Origin: Panorpa germanica
Lineage: Eukaryota; Arthropoda; Insecta; Mecoptera; Panorpidae
DNA length: 64,000 bases
Reading direction: 5' to 3'
Assembly (NCBI GenBank): GCA_963678705.1
Contig: CAVMBN010000144.1
Location: 124,001 to 188,000 of the forward strand
The position numbers were made by a program, and so were the translations under genes. Below, piece after piece: positions 51,999 to 60,090 of the stretch. The notes below the pieces were generated by a model that worked only from the letters and a program-made list of their open reading frames with translations, did not search any database and was not told the DNA's origin. The stretch's first letter is position 1. The number at the start of each line of letters is the position of its first letter.

Positions 51999-53258
51999 TT
52001 ATATAATAATATTAGCTTCTTTTAATTCTTCAACTATTGAAATAATTTCATTGTCATGTGATGTATTGCCAGCCGTTTTTGAACTAATTAGTAATCTTAG
52101 TCTATCAACTAATTCGTTTGGATTATCCCAATAAATGTAATCTTTTGGATTTTTATTGAAAGTCATATAATTTGGAATAAGGTTATTGAAACCTTTGCCA
52201 AAACGTTTATTATTTGGTAACCCAACTGAGGACGTACGCTGCAAAAGTCTTGATCGAACGTTTTGCAATTTTTCTGAAGAATATGGTGTTGAAGACGCTG
52301 GGGCACTTAATTTTGTTTGAGGAGGAAATAATAGCGATATAATTCTTTTGTATTTTATACCTTTGCTAGATTTAATTTTACCATTAGGTAAATATAATGT
52401 TCTATGTGCATTAGTATCATTTAAAATTGTTTTGTAGTCCTCTAAATCTTCCTCACTATAAATATTTGCGTTTGGATCTATTTTAAAAAGCAATTCATAT
52501 AACCCAGGAGATGATTTATATTTTTTATCTCCTATTATTATACCCTCTTTATCAAATGTAACTAGTGTTTTTCCCAATATTAAATTACCGTCTTCTAAAT
52601 TTATACCAAATATGTGATCAAATATACTAGGATCACCTTCACGCCTATTAAAATCAATTAAATATTGAAAGGCGTATTTATCAACTTGCTTTTTAAGATT
52701 TTCTTCAATATCAGACAGTTCTTTAGATGCCTTAAATAAGTTTGGATCATGTACTCTACTATATTCTAAGGGTTCATTTGATTCAAAAACCTCATCATCT
52801 AACTGACTAAGTTCCATTGTTGGTTCTTTAGCTAATGTTAAATCATTTTGCTGTTCTGGTATAAATGTAGTGTCTAGGGGTTCTTTTAACATGTTATTTA
52901 ATTTAGATTTAATTGTTTCAACCTTGAAATCATACGGTTTTGTATCAATATCTTGTTTGATTGGTTGCAATAATTTAATATTGGAAGTACTTTTATTAGC
53001 TAGTATGTTTAGTGGTGTAGTTATTGGTTCAAGCTGTTTGTCAAGGTACCTTTGTGCCTCAGATTCCCCTAGTTTTAATGCAAGATACTTTTGTCTTATA
53101 GAATCGCTTGATTTAATAATATCGCGTGTTAATTTTTTATCTTCATCATTAATCGTATTGCTTATTATTTTACGTTTACTATTCCTTTTTTTTAATCTAG
53201 TAGGAGGAGTCTTTATTTTAACCACAGTATTTTTTGCACGCTTCTTTGATTTAAACAT
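51999..53258 (-). CDS. Uncharacterised Polinton protein (419 aa)
   Basis: Basic N-terminus (KSKKRAKNTVVKIKTPP), a long hydrophilic middle, then a compact region with FGINLEDGNLILGKTLV, GDKYKSSPGLYELLFK and EEDLEDYKTILNDTNAHR, followed by a Ser/Pro-rich stretch and YIYWDNPNELVDRLRLLI near the end. From memory, the SPGLYELLF...TNAHR pattern recurs in uncharacterised proteins encoded by animal Polintons; I cannot confirm a family name here. It has no membrane segment or catalytic motif. It may be transcribed from the repeat-rich gap at 53.26-53.51 kb, and its frame looks whole. Confidence 0.75.
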   Translation of the reverse strand: MFKSKKRAKNTVVKIKTPPTRLKKRNSKRKIISNTINDEDKKLTRDIIKSSDSIRQKYLALKLGESEAQRYLDKQLEPITTPLNILANKSTSNIKLLQPIKQDIDTKPYDFKVETIKSKLNNMLKEPLDTTFIPEQQNDLTLAKEPTMELSQLDDEVFESNEPLEYSRVHDPNLFKASKELSDIEENLKKQVDKYAFQYLIDFNRREGDPSIFDHIFGINLEDGNLILGKTLVTFDKEGIIIGDKKYKSSPGLYELLFKIDPNANIYSEEDLEDYKTILNDTNAHRTLYLPNGKIKSSKGIKYKRIISLLFPPQTKLSAPASSTPYSSEKLQNVRSRLLQRTSSVGLPNNKRFGKGFNNLIPNYMTFNKNPKDYIYWDNPNELVDRLRLLISSKTAGNTSHDNEIISIVEELKEANIII

Positions 53259-53511
53259 GTTTACATGTAAACTTTATGCAACTTGAACGTAAACTCAACG
53301 TAATGGGAACGTAATTTGAACGTAAATTAAACGTAATGGGAACGTAATCAATGTAATTTGAATGTAAATTCAACGTAATTTGAACGTAAAGACCGGAATG
53401 GGAACGTAATCAATGTAATTTGAACGAAATCAATGTTTATTAAGATAATGTTATAATAAATGCATGTTATTATGAAGATGGTTACCTCAACACTGATTAT
53501 TATTGTAAAGG
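53259..53511. promoter_or_regulatory. Intergenic region with repeated ACGTAA motifs
   Basis: Gap between the 419-residue gene and the ATPase, both leftward. From about 53284 to 53432 it holds a degenerate run of short units such as AACGTAATTTGAACGTAAA, GGGAACGTAATCAATGTAATTTG and GACCGGAATGGGAACG. ATTACGTT, the other strand, faces the 419-residue gene start. A clustered binding site or replication-related repeat is possible. The remaining ~80 bp shows nothing specific. Confidence 0.5.
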
Positions 53512-54213
53512 TTACTTGGTTATATCTAAAAACATATCAAATCCTTGCCTGTATCTCCCTATATTTAAGTCACTATTCTTATCTATTACCATAAACGCAT
53601 ATTTATCATAGTTCCAACATAAATTACAAACTTGTTTAAACTCTAGAAAAGTTGGAAAATCAAAGTTTACATGATCATCATATATATGCTTTAAATTTAA
53701 GTCGTCTTGTTTAAATAATATAATAAAATTAGTATTATCTCGTATCAACTGTTTTGGAACTTTGCTATATGTCTGACATAAGTAAAAACAGTCTATGTAA
53801 TTGTGACGGCCCATGCTAAAGAAATTGCGAATATTATTCTGTTTATCGCAAGCAACATCATCAAAAATAAATATTGAATGTGGTTTTGCATTTTCAGGTC
53901 TAATAAGCTCATCATTGTCAGTGTATGTATAATATCCCATACCATTAATGTTATTTATAATTTCTTCCAGCATTTTATATTTGGGTTGGTACAAAGATTT
54001 AGAATAAATGTATATGTTTTGAAATCGTAACCCATTTAAATGTTTAATTAAATTAAACATAACATTGGTTTTTCCACAGCTTGATGGTCCACAAATAATA
54101 CATCTTATGTCATTTGGTAATAGTGGTCCATGAGTTTTATTGTAAATGTGAAAATTACCTTTGTTGTCAACATTTTTTACAGAAAGAGTTTGTTTTTGTT
54201 TAACAAACTTCAT
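53512..54213 (-). CDS. Genome packaging ATPase (FtsK/HerA, A32-like)
   Basis: P-loop ATPase of 233 residues, thought to pump element DNA into the capsid. Walker A is GPSSCGKT at residues 42-49, preceded by the beta strand RCIIC. Walker B is SIFIFDDV around residues 113-120. A later strand, FYLCQTYSKVPKQLIRDN, fits the sensor region of this family (Q in the LCQTY motif). Length is typical of Polinton ATPases. It is divergent from the phospholipase-like gene with a 113 bp gap to that gene's ATG. TTTATAAC lies 17 bp before its ATG. The frame looks whole. Confidence 0.92.
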   Translation of the reverse strand: MKFVKQKQTLSVKNVDNKGNFHIYNKTHGPLLPNDIRCIICGPSSCGKTNVMFNLIKHLNGLRFQNIYIYSKSLYQPKYKMLEEIINNINGMGYYTYTDNDELIRPENAKPHSIFIFDDVACDKQNNIRNFFSMGRHNYIDCFYLCQTYSKVPKQLIRDNTNFIILFKQDDLNLKHIYDDHVNFDFPTFLEFKQVCNLCWNYDKYAFMVIDKNSDLNIGRYRQGFDMFLDITK

Positions 54214-54326
54214 TGTTTTATCAAGGATATGTTATAAACTAATAAAATATATTTTAAGTGTTTAATCTTTATATATGAAATTATTTTAAAGTATAAAATT
54301 GGTTGATAGCAGATACTTTAGTCAGT
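54214..54326. promoter_or_regulatory. Divergent promoter: ATPase / phospholipase-like gene
   Basis: Rightward: TATAAAA at 54292-54298, then TCAGT at 54322-54326 with its A at 54324. The 32-base spacing is that of a classical arthropod TATA plus initiator pair, although it leaves almost no leader before the ATG at 54327. Leftward: TTTATAAC at 54231-54238, close to the ATPase ATG. Confidence 0.5.
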
Positions 54327-55109
54327 ATGATAACAGTTAAGAAGGGAGATGGACTGGTTAATAAATTAATAAATAAATTACCCTTTGAATTGCATTTGCC
54401 TGGGTACAACTATTGCGGTCCTGGAACACATTTAATAGAACGTTTAATCCGAGGAGATCAAGGAATTAATGCATTGGATTCAGCTTGTAAAGAACATGAC
54501 ATTGCATATCACCGTTATGAAGATTTAAGTAAAAGACACGAAGCTGACAAAATACTGATTAAAAAAGCCTGGACACAATATTTTTCCAAAGATTCAAAGT
54601 TAAGTGAACGTTTGGCGTCATTACTTGTGGCTAATATCATGAATATAAAAACAAAACGAGGTATGGGGCTAAAACGAAATAAAAAAATTAAAAAGAAAGT
54701 AAAGGGTAGTGGAAAGGCAAAGCATAGTATGACAGTATTTAAAAAAGCTGTCCTTATTGCTCGTAGTGCACTAAAAAATACTTTAATTAACCCAGACAAT
54801 CCTAAAAGTGTGTCAAACGCTATTAAAATTGCATTACAAGCCGCAAAACAAACAATTATTAAAAAAACTAAATTTAAAGTTAACAAGCTAAGAATAATTC
54901 CTGTACCAAAGGTAGGAGGTTTTCTACCGTTTTTAATTCCCTTATTTGCGGGATTATCTGCTATTGGAGGACTGGCAGGTGGTGTAGCAAGTATTGCAAA
55001 AGCCATCAATGAATCAAAGGATGCAAAAACAATGTTGGCTAAAGCTAAGAAACACAATGAAACCATGGAAGCTATTGCTATTGGAAAATCTGGCAAAGGG
55101 ATTTATTAA
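54327..55109 (+). CDS. Phospholipase A2-like minor virion protein
   Basis: About 260 residues from the first ATG; the frame is open slightly upstream but without ATG. The N-terminal part, LPGYNYCGPGTHLIERL then ALDSACKEHDIAYHRYED, matches the calcium loop (YxGPG, residues 29-33) and His-Asp pair (HD, residues 57-58) of the parvovirus VP1-type phospholipase A2. In parvoviruses this domain breaches endosomal membranes. A Lys-rich middle (KRNKKIKKKVKGSGKAK) and a hydrophobic Gly/Ala-rich segment at about residues 196-226 follow, reminiscent of adenovirus-like core or membrane-active minor proteins. It heads the rightward capsid group. Enzyme activity is inferred only. About one break in this stretch of the element cannot be excluded. 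Confidence 0.8.
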   Translation: MITVKKGDGLVNKLINKLPFELHLPGYNYCGPGTHLIERLIRGDQGINALDSACKEHDIAYHRYEDLSKRHEADKILIKKAWTQYFSKDSKLSERLASLLVANIMNIKTKRGMGLKRNKKIKKKVKGSGKAKHSMTVFKKAVLIARSALKNTLINPDNPKSVSNAIKIALQAAKQTIIKKTKFKVNKLRIIPVPKVGGFLPFLIPLFAGLSAIGGLAGGVASIAKAINESKDAKTMLAKAKKHNETMEAIAIGKSGKGIY

Positions 55110-55169
55110 AACCTTATAAGACTGGATTAGGGTTATATATTAGTCCATATCCAAAAAACTTCCGTTAAA

Positions 55170-55542
55170 GCTACCTAAACGAGCTCTTACTGATGTATAT
55201 TTAAGAAAATATGCAAAGAAATTAAATATTCCTCACTTTAGAGGGGTATTTATGAGAAATAACTTACATAAAAAAATTTTATTAAATGAGACTGGTATTA
55301 TAAATTTAGATGATAAGACATCAGCAGGAACACATTGGGTAGCTTACATAAAAAGAAATAAACATATTTTATACTTTGATAGTTTTGGTAATTTAAAACC
55401 CCCAATAGAAGCAATTCAATACTTTAGTATAAATAATAATATCCAATATAACTATGATAGATTTCAAAAATTTAATGCTGTGAATTGTGGACATTTATGT
55501 TTAAATTTTTTGTATTTTAATTCTGTAATTTTTAATAAATAA
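55170..55542 (+). CDS. Adenovirus-type cysteine protease (Polinton PRO)
   Basis: Maturation protease of the adenain fold. IPHFRGVFMRNNLHKK, GTHWVAYIKRNKHILYFDSFGNLKPP and FQKFNAVNCGHLCLNFLYF carry the His (THWVAY), the acidic residue region (YFDSFG) and the Cys (NCGHLCL) of the family. The first ATG in the frame is at 55252, but family-like sequence begins near 55170, so the true start is uncertain. It is compact, as Polinton proteases are. It lies between the phospholipase-like protein and the minor capsid gene, whose products it may cut, on the adenovirus model. Confidence 0.85.
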
Positions 55543-55627
55543 TATAATGATATAAAAACATGAGTTTTATTGTCATTTCTTATTACTATTACTAAGCTTA
55601 CCGTGAAAGGTTTATTCAAAAATAATA

Positions 55628-56362
55628 ATGTCTATGACATTTACAATAAATGGAAATGAATCTATATTAAGTGCAGATATTTTTCCACCAATAGATTTGC
55701 ATGATGGAATATATGAATTGGGGATAGTAGACTTTCAAACATTTAATTCCATACCAAATATTGATGACACCAACAATAAATTTTATTATGGAGATGGTAA
55801 AGTTGTTACAATACCAGTAGGTTCATATGAATTGGAAGATATTCAAGAATATTTAAGGTTAAACATTGGTGATTCTAGAGCGATAAAACACAACAGCGAA
55901 TTTAAAGAAATATCTGATAAACAAATAAAAGAAGTATTTTTAAATTTAACCGCGAATACAAACACCCTCCAAAGTGAAATAATATGTTCTGAAAAAATAG
56001 ACTTTTCAAAAGAAAATTGCATTGCTTCATTACTAGGATTTAATAAGCAAGTATTAGAACCTAATAAGTTACATGTATCTAACTTACCGGTAAATATTAT
56101 TAGGGTAAATAATATACGAATTGAATGTAACATTACTTCCGGTGCATACTTAAACGGTCAATTGGTTCATACTATACATGAATTTTTCCCATCGGTTCCA
56201 CCAGGATATAAAATCATTGAAATTCCGAAACAAATCATTTACCTTCCAATCGTTATACGAAAAATAGATAATATTACCTTAAAAATTGTAGATGAAAAAG
56301 GGGAGCTTATTAACTTTAGAAAAGAAAATATTTCCTGTAGATTACATATTAGAAAAGTTTAA
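55628..56362 (+). CDS. Minor capsid (penton-like) protein, Polinton PX
   Basis: 244 residues. The opening MSMTFTINGNESILSADIFPPI, then GIYELGIVDFQTFNSIPNID, NNKFYYGDG and VTIPVGSYELEDIQEYL is the characteristic pattern of the Polinton minor capsid protein, predicted as a single jelly-roll that forms the vertices. It ends in beta-rich sequence with RIECNITSGAYLNGQLVHTIHEFFPSVPPGYKI. It sits just before the major capsid gene, as usual. The frame looks whole. Confidence 0.88.
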   Translation: MSMTFTINGNESILSADIFPPIDLHDGIYELGIVDFQTFNSIPNIDDTNNKFYYGDGKVVTIPVGSYELEDIQEYLRLNIGDSRAIKHNSEFKEISDKQIKEVFLNLTANTNTLQSEIICSEKIDFSKENCIASLLGFNKQVLEPNKLHVSNLPVNIIRVNNIRIECNITSGAYLNGQLVHTIHEFFPSVPPGYKIIEIPKQIIYLPIVIRKIDNITLKIVDEKGELINFRKENISCRLHIRKV

Positions 56363-56364
56363 CA

Positions 56365-56511
56365 ATGGGTATTTGTCACAATTTAAAAACAATATATAAT
56401 TCATCGTTCAATCAAAGCCATCATAGTACACCAAAACCTCTCAAGAGACTAACACTAAAAAATAAACAGTTTCTTAAATCATTGGGATTTAAATTAATTA
56501 CTCCACAATGA
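56365..56511 (+). CDS. Small ORF before the major capsid gene (48 aa)
   Basis: ATG at 56365, two bases after the minor capsid stop, and a stop that overlaps the major capsid start in an ATGA arrangement (56508-56511). The product opens MGICHNLKTIYNSSFNQSHH and ends in a basic, conserved-looking tail KNKQFLKSLGFKL. The tight packing between two capsid genes argues it is real. From memory, similar short basic ORFs occur beside capsid genes of other Polintons, but I cannot confirm homology. It may be a cement or assembly peptide, which is a guess. Confidence 0.55.
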   Translation: MGICHNLKTIYNSSFNQSHHSTPKPLKRLTLKNKQFLKSLGFKLITPQ

Positions 56512-57713
56512 CTTCTAGTATACTAAATGTTGAAGATAAAATCGTTTTCGATGAATCTATAAGTCAATATGAGATACATACATATAATCCATATTCTACA
56601 ACTACTTTTGAAAATAATGACGAAATCCGTATCCCAATAAATCAACATAATGTTTTTACTTTACCATCTGAATCATATTTATATATTGAAGGCAAGACAA
56701 AAGACACAACAAAAGCTACACCAGTCTTCATACTAAATGGCATTCTATATTTGTTTGAAACTATAAGATATGAAATAAATTCTGTTGAAATTGATTCAAA
56801 TAGAAATCCTGGTATAACATCTACTATGAAAGGTTATGTTTCGCATAACAATAACGATATTCATGTTCAAAATTTTGGTTGGTGTGATAAAGATACCAAT
56901 ATAATAGATAAAAATGGAAACTTTAGTGTATGTATTCCTCTTAAAACGATATTTGGTTTTTGTGAAGATTTCGAAAAAATTATTTTACCAGTAAAGCATG
57001 AATTAATATTAGTTCGATCAAAAAACGATAATAACGCTATTTGGATAGAAGAACTAAAAGAAGTATTACCAAAAAATGTCATTGAAAAGATTTCTTGGCG
57101 AATGCCCCACGTTCAAGTCTCAGACAAAAAGAAATTGGATTTATTACAAACAATAGAACGTGATAGATCATTATATATTGGTTTTCGAGCGTGGGAACTA
57201 TACGAATATCCTGCCTTGTCAAGTTCAACAAATCAAACCTGGTCAATAAAAACAACTACATCTCTTGAAAAACCACGTAATGTCATATTAGGATTACAAA
57301 GGGAATCTAAAAATGACATTACAAAGGATATGAGTAAATTTGATACTTGTTATTTAAGAAATGTAAAATTATATTTAAATTCTGAAATATACCCATACGA
57401 CAACTTGAACTTGGATTACAATAATAATAAATATTCGGTAGCCTATGAAATGTATGCAAATTTTCAAAAATCTTACTATGATAAAAATCCAAACCCTGTT
57501 TTAAATTTAAAAGATTTTAAAGAAAAAGCACCACTAATAGTTATAGATTGCTCGAAACAAAACGAATTTTTAAAATATGCCCCAGTGGATATTAGACTTG
57601 AATTAGAAACATCAGAAATGATTGTTGGTTTGGTTCGCGCCTTTGCCCTAATTATACACGACAAAATTATCGAGTATAAACCTTTATCTGGAATTGTTAA
57701 TAAAATTACATAA
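56508..57713 (+). CDS. Major capsid protein, double jelly-roll (Polinton PY)
   Basis: 401 residues with no transmembrane segment. It starts with beta-rich sequence (ISQYEIHTYNPYSTTTFENNDEIRIPI) and continues TLPSESYLYIEGKTK, FILNGILYLFETIRYEIN, SVEIDSNRNPGITSTMKGY, then in the second half LQTIERDRSLYIGFRAWELYEYP and TCYLRNVKLYLNSEIYPYDNLNLDYNNNKYSVAYEMY. These are hallmarks of the insect-type Polinton major capsid protein, the lattice-forming double jelly-roll. It follows the minor capsid and the 48-codon ORF without a gap. The frame looks whole. Confidence 0.85.
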   Translation: MTSSILNVEDKIVFDESISQYEIHTYNPYSTTTFENNDEIRIPINQHNVFTLPSESYLYIEGKTKDTTKATPVFILNGILYLFETIRYEINSVEIDSNRNPGITSTMKGYVSHNNNDIHVQNFGWCDKDTNIIDKNGNFSVCIPLKTIFGFCEDFEKIILPVKHELILVRSKNDNNAIWIEELKEVLPKNVIEKISWRMPHVQVSDKKKLDLLQTIERDRSLYIGFRAWELYEYPALSSSTNQTWSIKTTTSLEKPRNVILGLQRESKNDITKDMSKFDTCYLRNVKLYLNSEIYPYDNLNLDYNNNKYSVAYEMYANFQKSYYDKNPNPVLNLKDFKEKAPLIVIDCSKQNEFLKYAPVDIRLELETSEMIVGLVRAFALIIHDKIIEYKPLSGIVNKIT

Positions 57714-57776
57714 ATAATGTTTATAAGAACTAGTATATGTAAAACCATCAAAGAATAATCACCTGCAAACGCAAAA

Positions 57777-58124
57777 ATGAATTCAAATTTTTTAAATAAA
57801 TATGAAGAAGTTGCTCAAACACTTTTAAAAGTTGGAGCTGTATTAAGAAAATATAAAGACAATGAATGTTTGTTAGAAGATCTTACTGAAGAAAATTTAC
57901 ATTACTTGCCAACAGAATTTTTCTTGTACTATATAATGTTTTCTACCGATATAGAACAAAATTGGAATCGATTACCATCATACTTAAAAGAAAATGTTGA
58001 AATTCAAAAACGCCGCTTATGTTTTAAACATTATAATAAGGGTAGAATTCAAAGAGATGGACCACCAAGCCAAATAAGAAACTGCTTTGAATGTAATTTT
58101 AATTCTAACTCTGATTGTAATTAA
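57777..58124 (+). CDS. Uncharacterised 115-aa protein
   Basis: Last rightward gene. The N-terminal half (NKYEEVAQTLLKVGAVLRKYKDN) looks helical, then LHYLPTEFFLYYIMFS. The C-terminus has CFKHYNKGRIQRDGPPSQ and CFECNFNSNSDC, four cysteines that could bind a metal or form disulphides. I do not recognise the family. TTTATAAG occurs about 50 bp before the ATG. It converges on the leftward unknown gene across 109 bp. Confidence 0.65.
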   Translation: MNSNFLNKYEEVAQTLLKVGAVLRKYKDNECLLEDLTEENLHYLPTEFFLYYIMFSTDIEQNWNRLPSYLKENVEIQKRRLCFKHYNKGRIQRDGPPSQIRNCFECNFNSNSDCN

Positions 58125-58233
58125 CATAAATAAATAAATAAATATACCTTAATAAATAAAATACATGTTCTTTCATTTATAAAATTTTATTTATATACAC
58201 TCTATACATATTTACAATTATACATATTTACAA
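58125..58233. terminator. Convergent polyadenylation region with short tandem repeat
   Basis: Several AATAAA signals on the plus strand (58131-58160) and TTTATT-type signals for the minus strand. At the right end ATACATATTTACAATT is repeated about three times (58203-58245), running into the end of the leftward gene. Confidence 0.55.
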
Positions 58234-58965
58234 TTATACATATTTATTAGCTTTTTCTTGTATTTGAGTCTTAAGTAAGTCTATACAAAGTGCCTTAATT
58301 TCTAAGCTTAGTAACTTTACATTCATATTTGATGATATATTAGTAAACAATTTATAGTAATTTAATTCTATGTTATTAATGTTATTTAAAACGAAATTTT
58401 CATAAAAGTATTTGCTATGGTTTTTATAATTTATTTCATTACTTTCTATTAGTAAAGAAAACAACTTATTCTCCACTTCATTAAAAATATTCAATGCAGA
58501 CTTTGACCATGACGTAAGTTGATTTAAAGAAAACGTAATGCACTCTGCCAACTGCATAAGTTTCTGCCAAGACTCTATTTGCATGTATACAGATGATCTT
58601 GGACCATTATCTGCCAAAATTGATTTAAGGTGATAATTTTGCTCGATAACCATAGTCGGTTTTTCATACAAAGTTTGAAAATGAATTGTACATTTTGACA
58701 ATACAATACATGGTTGCTCCAGATATGTTATTATTCCATTAAAATAATTGGAAATACTGGCTTTGTTATTTAAAATAATTTCCCAGTCATTTTGTGATAA
58801 ATTTACATATTGCCCGTTAAACTTTTCAATCACACAAACACTCTCACAAAAATTATTTGCATCTAAGGCCACTGTAATTTGCTTAGTTTTACTTGTATTT
58901 AAAAAATATGAACACTTGAGCAAATATATTGGATTTATGAAATCAACTTTATTTAATGACTCCAT
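58234..58965 (-). CDS. Uncharacterised accessory protein (243 aa)
   Basis: The frame is open from 58989, but the start MESLNKVDFINPIYLL at 58965 is preferred because the eight residues before it look untranslated. It contains ITVALDANNFCESVCVIEKFNGQYVNLSQNDWEIILNN, then ISNYFNGIITYLEQPCIVL, then a helical C-terminal half (WQKLMQLAECITFSLNQLTSW, KLLSLEIKALCIDLLKTQ). No catalytic motif, signal peptide or clear membrane helix is visible. I do not recognise it. It is the first of four leftward units between the capsid genes and the right inverted repeat. Confidence 0.7.
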   Translation of the reverse strand: MESLNKVDFINPIYLLKCSYFLNTSKTKQITVALDANNFCESVCVIEKFNGQYVNLSQNDWEIILNNKASISNYFNGIITYLEQPCIVLSKCTIHFQTLYEKPTMVIEQNYHLKSILADNGPRSSVYMQIESWQKLMQLAECITFSLNQLTSWSKSALNIFNEVENKLFSLLIESNEINYKNHSKYFYENFVLNNINNIELNYYKLFTNISSNMNVKLLSLEIKALCIDLLKTQIQEKANKYV

Positions 58966-59013
58966 TGCGTAAAAAATATATATGATCAATTACGCTACAA
59001 TTTTAAATTGTAA

Positions 59014-59216
59014 CTAAATAAAATTAAAATTGTCATGGCTTTTATATGCTTTAGAAATTACTCTTTTACCTCCCCCTCCTACTTCTAAATTATAAATATT
59101 AGTAACTCTAATAAATCTATTTTTTCGTTCCTGTAATTTTTTAAAATATGAACTAATTTTGTTATCTTTTTTTCTAATTCTTTCTGATTTTAATTCATTT
59201 TTAAATTTTTAAATAT
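59014..59216 (-). other. Open minus-strand segment without ATG
   Basis: About 66 codons are open, with FKKLQERKNRFIRVTNIYNLEVGGGGKR and ISKAYKSHD near the end, but no usable start codon. The basic, Gly-rich ending looks protein-like. It may be a remnant or exon of an accessory gene. I cannot say which. Confidence 0.35.
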
Positions 59217-59267
59217 ATTTAAATTTAAACGTTTAACTACTTTTAAAATATAATCCTGATTGACCGG

Positions 59268-59789
59268 TCAATGTAATTTTAAATTTTGTAAAATTTCCAA
59301 ATATAAAATAGAATTTATATTAAAATCAATAATTTCATTGAAAGGTAATTTTTTTAATTTTTGAGTGGAACAATGATCATAAGAACTATTATATTTACCA
59401 GTACTTAAAACTTTTAAAATATTTTTCCAACATGTATGACCTACATCACTCTTTATATAAAACTGATACTTAAATTCAAAATTTTCTCTAAGGATTAATT
59501 CAGTTGAAGCCAATTGGCTAATTGTATATCCTATACTTAAAAAATCTTTATAATTATCTATTAAGTGATATTCCTCGCTTTCCCTTAAGTATTGAATCCA
59601 ATGTTTATGGCAAAACTATAAAAAAAGAAAAACAAAATTTGCAATAGTTATATACATTAATGCGGATATCACATACACAGAAGAAAAACTCACCGATTTT
59701 CCCGAAACTGTTACAATGTTTACACATGTATATAAAATATTTTGATCAAAATTAACTACTGCGACACAATAGTTTTCAAAGTCACTCAT
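59268..59789 (-). CDS. Uncharacterised accessory gene with candidate intron
   Basis: First part: ATG at 59789, open to 59694 (MSDFENYCVAVVNFDQN...). Second part: 59615 to the stop at 59268, containing CHKHWIQYLRESEEYHLID, SDVGHTCWKNILKVLSTG and FNEIIDFNINSILYLEIL. Between them, 59616-59693 has a strong donor (GTGAGT), a T-rich tract and a TATAG acceptor. 78 bp is an ordinary size for an insect intron and both parts are in phase. The cysteines and HKHW hint at metal binding, not shown. The family is unknown. Confidence 0.5.
59616..59693 (-). other. Candidate 78-bp spliceosomal intron
   Basis: On the minus strand it starts GTGAGTTTTTCTTC and ends CTTTTTTTATAG, with an AT-rich body. Introns are known in some Polinton genes. 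A virus-like element that splices would have to be transcribed in the nucleus. Confidence 0.5.
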
Positions 59790-60090
59790 TGTTTTACAAT
59801 GTTTACACGTACAATTACTGTATAAAATAAGTATTTTTTAAACGTAATTTATATATATATATAATAGTCCCCACTATAAATATAGCTTAAAAAAAATTTT
59901 TTGCAAAAAAAAATAATAAAAATTTTGTGCCCATATTTGGTTAAGTCATGCAATTTTGTATTCATATTGTTCAAGTCATGTAAATTCAATGGATGAATTA
60001 GCACCCCTATACTTTATGAATTATCCTTATTTGGATATATTTTCTATGTACAACTAAATTTACAATCTATTAGTAATTAGTGCAATAAAA
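59790..60090. other. AT-rich intergenic region, accessory module
   Basis: No gene seen. It contains a near copy (59793-59830) of TTACAATGTTTACAC...TATAAAATA found at 59710-59745, a TA run, homopolymer A/T tracts, and CCCATATTTGGTTAAGTCATG, which faintly resembles the inverted repeat subunits. It could hold the promoter of the leftward spliced gene. Confidence 0.4.

Noticed and set aside
52870-53286. 138-codon plus-strand frame opposite the 419-aa gene
   Set aside because: It is the antisense shadow of a better supported, longer gene and shows no motif.
54515-55096. 193-codon minus-strand frame opposite the phospholipase-like gene
   Set aside because: The plus strand has clear family motifs; the antisense frame is hydrophobic only because of complementary codons.
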